Shown here: piece by piece, positions 7,489-13,876 of the stretch
Numbering within the stretch: position 1 is the stretch's first letter
How the letters are laid out: each line of letters begins with the position of its first letter
Assembly (NCBI GenBank): GCA_027040375.1
Contig: JALUMJ010000031.1
Span: 1-13,973 of the forward strand
Direction: 5' to 3'
Length of the DNA: 13,973 nt
Source of the DNA: Campylobacteraceae bacterium
Lineage (GTDB): Bacteria > Campylobacterota > Campylobacteria > Campylobacterales > Sulfurospirillaceae
Program-made: the position numbers and the translations under genes
The notes under the pieces: model-generated
What the model was told of the DNA's origin: nothing
The model's input: the letters and a program-made list of their open reading frames with translations, nothing else
The model's database searches: none

Positions 7489-8182
7489 ATCCACCTAAAT
7501 ATTTTTGCCTGATAGCATCATCACCAATCATATCCTTTGCATTACCACTTATGGCTATTTCACCATTTTCTAATACATAAGCACGATCTGAGATAGTTAG
7601 TGCTGCAAAAGCATTTTGTTCGACTAAAAGGATTGTAATTCCTTCGTCCCTTAGTCTTTCTATTGTTTGAAAAACTTCGCCAACTATTTTTGGAGCTAGC
7701 CCAAGGCTTGGTTCATCTAGCATCAAAAGTCTTGGCTCACTCATCAAAGCTCTCGCTATCGCAAGCATTTGCTGCTCACCACCGCTAAGTGTTCCAGCCA
7801 TCTGATTTCTTTTTTGCTCAATTCTTGGGAACATTTTATACATCTCTTCTTTTAAATGCTCATAGTTTTCGTCATTGTTAAAAGCACCCATACGAAGATT
7901 TTCTTCCACACTTAAGTTTATAAACACTCTTCTTCCCTCAGGAACAAGAGCCAAACCTTTTTGTACCAAAGTATGAGTCTTGTGATTTTTAGTATCATAA
8001 CCACCAAAAATAACTTCACCTTTTTTCTTTACACTATTTAGCAAAGCCTGCAAGGTTGATGTCTTACCAGCACCATTGGAACCAATCAAAGATACTATTT
8101 CACCCTCTTTGATTTCAAAATTAACTCCCCTAACAGCGGCTATAACACCATAATATACTTCTAAATCTTTTACTTTAAGCAT
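7487..8182 (-). CDS. livF: Branched-chain amino-acid-type ABC transporter, ATP-binding subunit LivF
   Basis: Cytoplasmic ATPase, one of two that power the LivHM permease. 231 residues from the ATG at 8182. Walker A GSNGAGKT (34-41), signature LSGGEQQ (132-138), Walker B LLMLDEP (152-158), then LLVEQN (185-190), where LivF proteins characteristically have Gln-Asn rather than the usual H-loop His. Start choice: AGGGGA (8191-8196) is 8 nt from the ATG at 8182 but only 2 nt from the in-frame TTG at 8188, so ATG is preferred. Its start overlaps the livG stop by 8 nt, indicating translational coupling. Last gene of the operon. The transported solute cannot be deduced from this subunit. Confidence 0.95.
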   Translation of the reverse strand: MLKVKDLEVYYGVIAAVRGVNFEIKEGEIVSLIGSNGAGKTSTLQALLNSVKKKGEVIFGGYDTKNHKTHTLVQKGLALVPEGRRVFINLSVEENLRMGAFNNDENYEHLKEEMYKMFPRIEQKRNQMAGTLSGGEQQMLAIARALMSEPRLLMLDEPSLGLAPKIVGEVFQTIERLRDEGITILLVEQNAFAALTISDRAYVLENGEIAISGNAKDMIGDDAIRQKYLGG

Positions 8183-8942
8183 GTTCAAAATCCCCTAAAT
8201 ACGCTGCGACAACTTTTTCATCCACTATCGCATCACTTGGTTTACCTTCAAATATTTGCTCACCATAATCAAGCACAAGCACTTTATCACACATGTTATT
8301 GACAAATTTCATATCATGTTCTATCAATAGTATAGTCAATCCAAACTCTGTTTTTATCTTTTTAATGATATTTGAAAGATCTTCTGTTTCACTTGGATTC
8401 ATACCAGCTGCAGGTTCATCTAGTAATAACAATCTTGGATTTGTAGCTAATGCCCTAGCAATTTCTACTTTTCTTTGGTTTCCATAACTTAGAGAAGATG
8501 AATTTGTATCAGCCAAATCTGCTATACCAAATTTTTCCAATATTACCATCGCTTCTTTTTTTATCTTTTTTTCATTTGAAAAATGCCTTGGTAATCTAAA
8601 TATAGATTCAATGTATGTATAATTTGCTTGATGGTGAAACCCTATAAGAACATTTTCTAAAACGCTCATGCTCTTGAATAGTCTAATATTTTGAAAAGTT
8701 CTTGCAATTCCCTTTAATACTATCTCATTTGGCTTTACACCAGAGAGTTCTTCATGGTTGAAAATAACCGTTCCTTTAGTTTGGATATAATTTCCAGTTA
8801 CTATGTTGAAAAGGGTAGTTTTTCCTGCACCATTTGGACCTATTAAGCCATAAATCTCTCCACTTTTTACACCAAAATTAAGATTATCTATGGCAGTCAC
8901 ACCGCCAAATTGCATGGTGATATTTTTAAGCTCAAGTATCAT
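8175..8942 (-). CDS. livG: Branched-chain amino-acid-type ABC transporter, ATP-binding subunit LivG
   Basis: Cytoplasmic ATPase partner of LivF, 255 residues. Walker A GPNGAGKT (35-42), Q-loop region RTFQNIRLF (81-89), signature LSYGNQRKVEIARAL (151-165; the LSYG-Q-R form is typical of LivG), Walker B LLLLDEP (171-177), and switch histidine in LLIEHDM (205-211). The ATG at 8942 overlaps the livM stop in an ATGA (8939-8942), a standard translationally coupled junction. All catalytic motifs are intact. Confidence 0.95.
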   Translation of the reverse strand: MILELKNITMQFGGVTAIDNLNFGVKSGEIYGLIGPNGAGKTTLFNIVTGNYIQTKGTVIFNHEELSGVKPNEIVLKGIARTFQNIRLFKSMSVLENVLIGFHHQANYTYIESIFRLPRHFSNEKKIKKEAMVILEKFGIADLADTNSSSLSYGNQRKVEIARALATNPRLLLLDEPAAGMNPSETEDLSNIIKKIKTEFGLTILLIEHDMKFVNNMCDKVLVLDYGEQIFEGKPSDAIVDEKVVAAYLGDFEHA

Positions 8943-9946
8943 TGTTTACCTCTTTTAAATATATCTGTAAGTTCACTGCTACCAAAGATTCCTTTTCTAG
9001 CAAAAAGCATCATTATTATCAGAAGTATAGAAAACACAACCATTCTTAAACCTGGATGTGCGCCTGTATTGTAGCCAAATATATCCATATTTTGGTCTAA
9101 AAATCTAAGCCACTCAGTTCCGCCCATGACTAATACAGCACCTATCAGTGTTCCACTCATAGAACCAAGACCGCCTAATACGATTATGATTAGAAGCTGG
9201 AATGTGAGTAAAAAAGTAAATTGATCTGGTGAAATTGTTGTAAGCAGCGAAGCCATAAGACCTCCGCCAACTCCTTCAAAAAATGCGCTGGTCATAAAAG
9301 CATAAGTTTTTATCCAAAAGGTATTAATGCCCATGGCAGTTGCAGCATCTTCATCGTCTCTAACAGCTTTCATAGCTCTTCCGTATTTTGAGTAAATAAC
9401 ATTTAACATAACTATAAAAGTTACTATTATAATTCCACCCGTCCAAAGCAAGTTTGCATTACCAGGTATATCATTTAAACCCATGGCTCCATTTGTGTAT
9501 TTAGTTTGGTTCATCGCAAAAATTCTGATTATAAAACCAAAACCAAGTGTAACGATAGCTAGGTAATCACCCCTAACTCTAAAAACTGGAATAGAGAGTA
9601 TAAAAGCCAAAACTGCAGCGACAATACCGCTCATCAAAAGAGCCGGAAAAAAACTTGTATGCATAGCCAATATAATTGGCGCTGGATCTTCAAGTGCGAA
9701 CATATCAATCTTTGAACTTGCTGGCAATATCAATAGAGCAGTAACATATGCGCCAATCGCGACAAAGCCATTTGGCTCTAATGAAAATTGACCTGCGACA
9801 CCATTTATCAGATTGTAGCTCAATGCTAAAATCCCAAATATTGCCATATTGTTTAATATGCTCACCGTATAAGGATCAAGATTGTTTTGAGCAAAGATTA
9901 CAAACAATATAGCGACTGACAACATAACTAATTTTATAATTTTCAT
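8939..9946 (-). CDS. livM: Branched-chain amino-acid-type ABC transporter, permease LivM
   Basis: Inner-membrane permease of 335 residues forming the translocation pore with LivH. Hydrophobic segments run through most of the protein. Family motifs are TNGAMGLNDIPG (151-162), the cytoplasmic EAA-like loop YGRAMKAVRDDEDAATAMGI (188-207) that contacts the ATPase, and IIIVLGGLGSMSGTLIGA (253-270). It starts at an ATG with AGGAG 5 nt upstream; that Shine-Dalgarno overlaps the livH stop codon, leaving an 8-nt gap. Length is normal for the family. Confidence 0.94.
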   Translation of the reverse strand: MKIIKLVMLSVAILFVIFAQNNLDPYTVSILNNMAIFGILALSYNLINGVAGQFSLEPNGFVAIGAYVTALLILPASSKIDMFALEDPAPIILAMHTSFFPALLMSGIVAAVLAFILSIPVFRVRGDYLAIVTLGFGFIIRIFAMNQTKYTNGAMGLNDIPGNANLLWTGGIIIVTFIVMLNVIYSKYGRAMKAVRDDEDAATAMGINTFWIKTYAFMTSAFFEGVGGGLMASLLTTISPDQFTFLLTFQLLIIIVLGGLGSMSGTLIGAVLVMGGTEWLRFLDQNMDIFGYNTGAHPGLRMVVFSILLIIMMLFARKGIFGSSELTDIFKRGKQ

Positions 9947-9954
9947 ATTTGCTC

Positions 9955-10848
9955 CTAAAATCTGCTTCTGTCTAAATCTTGTCCCATGATACCCGTTGGT
10001 TTAAACAACAGCACCAAAATCAAGAAAATAAACGCGAAGGCATCTTTATAACCTCCAAGATCTGGCATAAATGCCACAACAACTATCTCTGTAAAACCAA
10101 GTATAAATCCACCTATTACAGCACCTGCAACACTCCCGATACCGCCAAGTACTGCGGCTGCAAAAGCTTTAAGTCCAACGATAACACCCATCAAAGGGTC
10201 GATTGAAGGATAACTAACGGCGTAAAATATACCGCCAACTGCGGCAAGAGCTGAACCTATGGCAAATACTAGCATGATAATTATATCTGCGTTGATTCCC
10301 ATAAGTTTAACTGTAGGTATATCAAACGCTAAAGAGCGAATTGCCATACCGTACTTTGTTTTATTTAAAATCCACAATATGATAAATAAAAGTATTAAAG
10401 TTACAACGGGTATGATAATAACCGTCACAGGAACAATAATACCATCATAGTGGATTATCTTTGTTAAATAATCTGGCGCAGAAAATGCTCTTGGCACTCC
10501 ACCAAATAACACATTGAAAAGATTTTCCAAAAAGAAACTGATACCAATAGCCGTAATAAGTAGAGAAATTTTTGGAGCATTTCTGAGTGGTTTATAAGCG
10601 ATCTTGTCTGTTAAAATACCTGTTACCATAGCAGCGATTATCGCTAATATAACAGCTAATTCAAAAGGAACGCCTGCATTTTGAGCCAAGTAAGCAACAA
10701 AAGCACCCACCATCATAATATCGCCATGAGCGAAGTTGATTAGCCTTAGCACACCATATACCAAGGTGTAACCAATAGCAATTAGTGCATACATAGAGCC
10801 CAAGCTTATGCCATTAATCATTTGTTGCACAAAAGTTGAAATATCCAT
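9955..10848 (-). CDS. livH: Branched-chain amino-acid-type ABC transporter, permease LivH
   Basis: Inner-membrane permease of 297 residues. Family landmarks: NGISLGSMYALIAIGYTLVY (12-31), LRLINFAHGDIMM (34-46), the EAA-like loop KYGMAIRSLAFDIPTVKLMG (165-184), the glycine-rich AAAVLGGIGSVAGAVIGG (230-247) and a C-terminal LFKPTGIMGQ (281-290). ATG start at 10848, with AAGGG 8 nt upstream. First gene after the hairpin at 10887-10914 that separates it from the binding-protein gene; then nearly contiguous with livM, livG and livF. Confidence 0.95.
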   Translation of the reverse strand: MDISTFVQQMINGISLGSMYALIAIGYTLVYGVLRLINFAHGDIMMVGAFVAYLAQNAGVPFELAVILAIIAAMVTGILTDKIAYKPLRNAPKISLLITAIGISFFLENLFNVLFGGVPRAFSAPDYLTKIIHYDGIIVPVTVIIIPVVTLILLFIILWILNKTKYGMAIRSLAFDIPTVKLMGINADIIIMLVFAIGSALAAVGGIFYAVSYPSIDPLMGVIVGLKAFAAAVLGGIGSVAGAVIGGFILGFTEIVVVAFMPDLGGYKDAFAFIFLILVLLFKPTGIMGQDLDRSRF

Positions 10849-10886
10849 TTAGGAAGCCCTTATTTTAGTTTAAAGAATGTGAAGAA

Positions 10887-10914
10887 TTAGATAGAAGGAA
10901 ATCCTTCTATCTAA
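10887..10914 (-). promoter_or_regulatory. Perfect 13-bp hairpin between livK and livH
   Basis: TTAGATAGAAGGA (10887-10899) is the exact reverse complement of 10902-10914, giving a near-continuous stem 10 nt after the livK stop (10925-10927). On the minus strand TTCTTC follows, not a strong T-run. In binding-protein transporter operons such hairpins commonly lower downstream expression by partial termination or by protecting the 3' end of the binding-protein mRNA, giving more binding protein than permease. That role here is inference. Confidence 0.65.
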
Positions 10915-10924
10915 AATATTTTAG

Positions 10925-12037
10925 TTACGGATTAACAGTTGTTAGGTAAGAGAATTTACCATTTTTAACAACTCTTACAACACCAGATTTAACGGCATCA
11001 CCTTGTTTGTTTATATTGATAACACCAGTTACGCCTTTATAACCTTTTGTAGCTCTTAAGTTTGTATTTACACAAATCTTATCTGTTGGATCTTTACATT
11101 TGTTCATAGCAGCCAAGATCATACCATAACCATCTGCTGCAAGCGCACCCATAGAGTCTGTTGCTTTGTGGTATTTTGCATGAAAAGCTTTAACATATGC
11201 TTTGGCAACTGGTGATGTAGCTGCTGCTTCATCAAAGTGGTCACTATACATAAAACCTTCAGCTGCTTTTCCACCTATCTTTATAAGCTCAGGGAAACCA
11301 ACGCCATCACCACCGATAAATGGTGCTTTTACGCCAACTGCTCTTGCTTGTCTTACCATCAATGCAGCTTCTGGATAATAACCAGTAAAATCAACGATGC
11401 TTGGATTTTTAGCTTTTATAGTAGAAACTTGTGCATTAAAATCTTTGTCGCCAGAGTTTATGATAACTCTTCCTACGATTTTTCCACCTCTTTTTTCATA
11501 TGCTTTTTTAAATGCTTTTGAAACACCAACAGAATAATCTTGTTTAGCATCTGTTACGATAACTGCTGTTTTATAACCATGGTCATATGCATAGTTTGCT
11601 TGGATAGCTCCTTGGAAAGGGTCTATGAAACAAGCACGAGTTACGAATTTTTTACCTTTTGTTACTCTTGGATTTGTAGATGCATGAGTTAACATAGGAG
11701 TCTTTGCTTTTTCAGCGACAGGAGCCATAGCCATAGAGTTTGAACTAGCAACCTCACCCAGTATAGCTGTAACATGGTTTTTGTTGATTAGTCTTTTAAC
11801 TGCTGTTGCAGCTTCAACTTTATCACCTCTGTCATCAAGAACGATTAACTTAACTGTATCTCCATTTTTAAGTGTGTGATTTTGTGCATAAGCAATTTTC
11901 AAACCATCATTACTTGTTTGCCCAAATGCGGCAAGAGGACCTGTGATTGGTAATACTACACCAATCTTAACTTCTTTAGCATAAGACATGCTAGCAATCA
12001 ATGCAACACTTGCTGCAATAGTTGTAATCTTTTTCAT
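10925..12037 (-). CDS. livK: Periplasmic branched-chain amino-acid-type substrate-binding protein
   Basis: 370-residue precursor. Signal peptide MKKITTIAASVALIASMSYA with probable cleavage after Ala20, then the type I periplasmic-binding fold of the Leu/Ile/Val family: VKIGVVLPITGPLAAFGQ (23-40), ILGEVASSNSMAMAPVAEKA (92-111), THASTNPRVT (117-126), DFTGYYPEAALMVRQAR (216-232) and ADGYGMILAAM (301-311). It captures the solute in the periplasm and delivers it to LivHM. First gene of the operon, ATG at 12037 with AAGGAG 5 nt upstream. Two cysteines near 314 and 322 could pair. Ligand specificity within this family (branched-chain amino acids, amides, urea or others) cannot be settled by reading, so the symbol is by operon context. 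Confidence 0.92.
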   Translation of the reverse strand: MKKITTIAASVALIASMSYAKEVKIGVVLPITGPLAAFGQTSNDGLKIAYAQNHTLKNGDTVKLIVLDDRGDKVEAATAVKRLINKNHVTAILGEVASSNSMAMAPVAEKAKTPMLTHASTNPRVTKGKKFVTRACFIDPFQGAIQANYAYDHGYKTAVIVTDAKQDYSVGVSKAFKKAYEKRGGKIVGRVIINSGDKDFNAQVSTIKAKNPSIVDFTGYYPEAALMVRQARAVGVKAPFIGGDGVGFPELIKIGGKAAEGFMYSDHFDEAAATSPVAKAYVKAFHAKYHKATDSMGALAADGYGMILAAMNKCKDPTDKICVNTNLRATKGYKGVTGVININKQGDAVKSGVVRVVKNGKFSYLTTVNP

Positions 12038-12067
12038 ATATTCTCCTTTGAATTTATAACGAGGTTA

Positions 12068-12096
12068 ATTTTATCAGATTTTTCTAATTTTTGCAA
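12068..12096 (-). promoter_or_regulatory. Candidate promoter of the liv operon
   Basis: Minus strand: TTGCAA (12091-12096), 17-nt spacer, TAAAAT (12068-12073). This is 4 of 6 and 5 of 6 consensus bases with ideal spacing. The predicted start near 12061 gives a leader of about 24 nt with the AAGGAG ribosome-binding site. A second minus-strand TATAAT at 12147-12152 is further away, with no -35 match. Confidence 0.5.
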
Positions 12097-12213
12097 GAAA
12101 AATTGACTATTTTTTAGACATTTAATTAGATTTGTGTAAATAAGTAATTATAATACTTGAAGTTAAAGAATGAGATGAAAAAGTTTTAAGTTTAACCCAA
12201 ACTCATTTTTAAA

Positions 12214-12246
12214 TAGACATAAAGTATAAAAAGCATATAATGTCTA
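12214..12246 (+). promoter_or_regulatory. Promoter and probable operator of the toxin-antitoxin pair
   Basis: TAGACA (12214-12219), 16-nt spacer, TATAAT (12236-12241), with a predicted start near 12248, 20 nt before the antitoxin ATG. Inverted repeat TAGACAT (12214-12220) / ATGTCTA (12240-12246) overlaps the -35 on one side and the -10/start region on the other. That is the expected place for autorepression by the antitoxin. A third TAGACAT lies at 12115-12121, upstream of livK. Operator function is inference. Confidence 0.5.
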
Positions 12247-12268
12247 AAATGCACATAAAGGATAAGAT

Positions 12269-12526
12269 ATGCGAATGGTAACAGCTAGTGATTTAAAACA
12301 GAATAGTGTAAAGCTACAAGATGCCTTGCGAGGTGATTTGCTTGTCACCAAAAGAGACAAGCCGTTTGTGGTTGTTATGGATTATGAAAAGTACAAATTG
12401 ATAGAAAAATATATCTATAAAATCGCCAACGATAAAACATACAGAGCTATTGATAATCTTGAAAATGAAAAAGGCATAGAGACCTACAACTCAAAAGATA
12501 AGCTATTTGAAGACTTGGGACTCTAA
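12269..12526 (+). CDS. Phd/YefM-family antitoxin
   Basis: 85 residues. The N-terminal half (MVTASDLKQNSVKLQDALRG, then LLVTKRDKPFVVVMDYEKYK) matches the DNA-binding Phd/YefM fold: an opening beta strand, a helix with S-x-L-x-x-N, and the basic R-x-x-P-x-x-V-x-x-x-x-E/K-Y core. The C-terminal tail (about 50-85) is charged and probably disordered until it wraps the toxin. The ATG at 12269 has AAGGA 6 nt upstream and is preferred to the second ATG at 12275. The toxin gene starts 2 nt after the stop. Expected roles are toxin neutralisation and repression of its own promoter. Confidence 0.85.
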   Translation: MRMVTASDLKQNSVKLQDALRGDLLVTKRDKPFVVVMDYEKYKLIEKYIYKIANDKTYRAIDNLENEKGIETYNSKDKLFEDLGL

Positions 12527-12528
12527 AA

Positions 12529-12816
12529 ATGTTAGATATTAAACTCGACAAGCAGTTTAAAAAAGATATAAAACGAGATCAAAGATCAGGTCAATTTACG
12601 AAAGAAGATTTTAACGAACTCAAGCAGATTATAGATAACCTCATAGAGGAGAGGAAACTTGACGAAAAGTACCTAGAGCACAAACTTTTGGGTGAGTGGA
12701 GAGGTTATTTTGAAACTCATATAAAGCCCAATTGGCTAATTATCTACAAAGTCGAAAGAAAAGTCATAAAATTTGCCAGAGTAGGAACCCACCAACAGCT
12801 TTTCAAAAAGTTTTAA
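12529..12816 (+). CDS. YafQ/RelE-superfamily mRNA-interferase toxin
   Basis: 95 residues with the YafQ layout: LDKQFKKDIKR at the N-terminus, LEHKLLGEWRGYFETHIKPN (49-68), WLIIYKV (69-75) and a C-terminal KFARVGTHQQLF (81-92). These toxins cut mRNA in the ribosomal A site. Residues aligning with the E. coli YafQ functional set are H51, H64, W69, H88 and F92; the Asp that precedes the Trp in E. coli YafQ is Asn68 here. The ATG at 12529 is 2 nt after the antitoxin stop. The TAA stop lies within the left flank repeat of the RAYT unit. Phd/YefM antitoxins more often accompany YoeB, so this is a mixed pairing; such pairings are known. Confidence 0.85.
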   Translation: MLDIKLDKQFKKDIKRDQRSGQFTKEDFNELKQIIDNLIEERKLDEKYLEHKLLGEWRGYFETHIKPNWLIIYKVERKVIKFARVGTHQQLFKKF

Positions 12817-12863
12817 GAAAAAGTAAAGTTCGGACCTTATTTATTTTTTTATCTTTTTTACAG

Positions 12864-12900
12864 AAAGTATTGATTTGTTCGTTTTTTTATCATATACTTT
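12864..12900. repeat. Bulged inverted repeat downstream of the RAYT gene
   Basis: AAAGTATTGAT (12864-12874) pairs with 12889-12900 (ATCA-T-ATACTTT), 11 bp with one bulged T and a 14-nt T-rich loop. It lies in the 207-bp gap between the toxin gene and the RAYT gene. It might be a weak terminator for the toxin operon or a REP-like hairpin; the rest of the gap is T-rich and otherwise unremarkable. Confidence 0.3.
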
Positions 12901-12961
12901 TGTTAAGAAAAACATGTTATCCTTTATTTGGCTTAACTAACCAACAAGATGGCGCAGAAGG

Positions 12962-13009
12962 CTAGGGTTTAATCACCACATCATCATCCGTAGGCTTAAC
13001 ATTCCTCAT
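12962..13009 (-). CDS. 15-residue micro-ORF or decayed gene start downstream of the RAYT gene
   Basis: MRNVKPTDDDVVIKP then TAG. The ATG at 13009 has a strong GGAG 6 nt upstream and begins 14 nt after the RAYT stop in the same direction. After the TAG the same frame stays open for 14 more codons (PSAPSCWLVKPNKG) to a TAA, so this may be the start of a gene now broken by a stop. I do not recognise it. A functional peptide, a remnant and chance are all possible. Confidence 0.3.
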   Translation of the reverse strand: MRNVKPTDDDVVIKP

Positions 13010-13023
13010 AATAATCTCCAATT

Positions 13024-13767
13024 TTACAAATACTTTGCAACCATTGTATTTGAAATATTCAAGAAATTTGCGATTTCTGCTTTTGTATATCCATATTCAA
13101 AAGCCTTTTGAATATTTTCTACTCTATTTATATCTATATCTTCTTTAAAAAAGCTATCTATTCTACGGCTTAAAACCAATATATTCCCATCTTCATCTTT
13201 TTGCTGTTTTGGTTCTGTATATACTTTTTGAAGGTAGTCATCACTCATCTGTGAATTTATAAAATCATAATAATCTCTCGATTGCATATTGAGTATTTTA
13301 GAATACTTTAGTACTTCAAAATGTTTTTGTTTGTACATGTATTGAAAAAGGGATTGGTATCTGTAGTCTTGTATCTTATTTACCATCTTTGCTTTAATTG
13401 GATTTTGCTCTATATATTTAGCTATTATCCAAAAATGTTCATCGTCAAATAGATAGTTTGAAAAGAATCTGCTTTGCCAAAGATGTCCATATCTTTTATG
13501 TTTTTTATTGAAATAGTTTGAGTAGCTTGCATTTAAGTATCTTATCGCACTAGATATATTTGTTTGAGTTGTCTCTATAAGTAAGTGATAATGGTTACTC
13601 ATAATACAATATGCATGAATAGTCAGTTTATAAGTTTTTGATACATATTTTAAATTATCTAAAAAAACATCAAAATCTTCTTCTTCATAAAATATGTTTC
13701 TTCTTTCAACTCCTCTATTTACAACATGATGAAAGCCTACTTCAGTTATACGATACTTTCTTGGCAC
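13024..13767 (-). CDS. REP-associated tyrosine transposase (RAYT, IS200-like Y1 family)
   Basis: 247 residues, apparently intact. The Y1 (HUH) single-strand transposase domain spans about 5-135: GFHHVVNRGVERRNIF (11-26), HAYCIMSNHYHLLI (51-64) with the metal-binding His-x-His at H59 and H61, KHKRYGHLWQSRFF (89-102), and KYIEQNP (117-123), whose Tyr118 is the likely nucleophile. The C-terminus AEIANFLNISNTMVAKYL (230-247) looks like a helix-turn-helix. RAYTs act on palindromic REP-type hairpins. It starts at a GTG (13767) with a full AGGAGG 4 nt upstream. Direct and tandem repeats lie on both sides. Whether it is active is unknown; no missing catalytic residue was seen. Confidence 0.88.
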   Translation of the reverse strand: MPRKYRITEVGFHHVVNRGVERRNIFYEEEDFDVFLDNLKYVSKTYKLTIHAYCIMSNHYHLLIETTQTNISSAIRYLNASYSNYFNKKHKRYGHLWQSRFFSNYLFDDEHFWIIAKYIEQNPIKAKMVNKIQDYRYQSLFQYMYKQKHFEVLKYSKILNMQSRDYYDFINSQMSDDYLQKVYTEPKQQKDEDGNILVLSRRIDSFFKEDIDINRVENIQKAFEYGYTKAEIANFLNISNTMVAKYL

Positions 13768-13836
13768 TACGCCTCCTTATAGGTCAATAGTTTATCATAA
13801 TTTAGATTAATTTAAGAAAAGTTTAGTAAAAGTACC

Positions 13837-13865
13837 TGACCCCGATTTTTTTGACCCCGATTTTT
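13837..13865. repeat. Tandem TGACCCCGATTTTT repeats upstream of the RAYT gene
   Basis: TGACCCCGATTTTT occurs exactly at 13837-13850 and 13852-13865, a 15-bp period, followed by a shortened CCGATTT at 13866-13872. The GC-rich core stands out from AT-rich surroundings. It lies between the RAYT start and the stop of the gene at the right edge, and overlaps the end of the flank repeat 13812-13841. Read on the minus strand it is AAAAATCGGGGTCA, oriented toward the RAYT gene. Confidence 0.75.
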
Positions 13866-13876
13866 CCGATTTCAGT

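Larger units (their letters stand above)
12813..13875. mobile_element. RAYT transposase unit with flanking repeats
   Basis: Tentative bounds of a REP-associated transposase unit. Imperfect direct repeats flank it: 12813-12836 and 13812-13841 share TTAAGAAAA, then AGTAAA, then a GT-C-GACC core with small gaps. A further TTAAGAAAA occurs at 12903-12911. Outside the right repeat lies the 15-bp-period TGACCCCGATTTTT tandem at 13837-13865. The unit abuts the toxin stop on one side and the stop of an unidentified gene (13877) on the other. RAYT genes are usually single-copy and are not classical insertion sequences, so true element ends are uncertain. Confidence 0.4.

Noticed and set aside
8175..8188. 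TTG at 8188 as the livF start
   Set aside because: It would be only 2 nt from the AGGGGA, whereas the ATG at 8182 has 8 nt spacing and gives the usual LivF N-terminus.
12038..12268. A small RNA or riboswitch in the gap between livK and the antitoxin gene
   Set aside because: Only AT-rich promoter-like motifs and short repeats were found; no conserved riboswitch core or stable structured element was recognisable.
12833..12839. GACCTTA shared between the palindrome at 7427-7482 and the left RAYT flank, as a sign of common origin
   Set aside because: A 7-mer is expected to recur about once or twice by chance in 14 kb counting both strands; the surrounding bases do not align.
12732..12965. Plus-strand open frame of 77 codons overlapping the toxin end
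   Set aside because: Starts inside the toxin gene in another frame, has Phe/Leu-rich composition from T-tracts and no independent ribosome-binding site.
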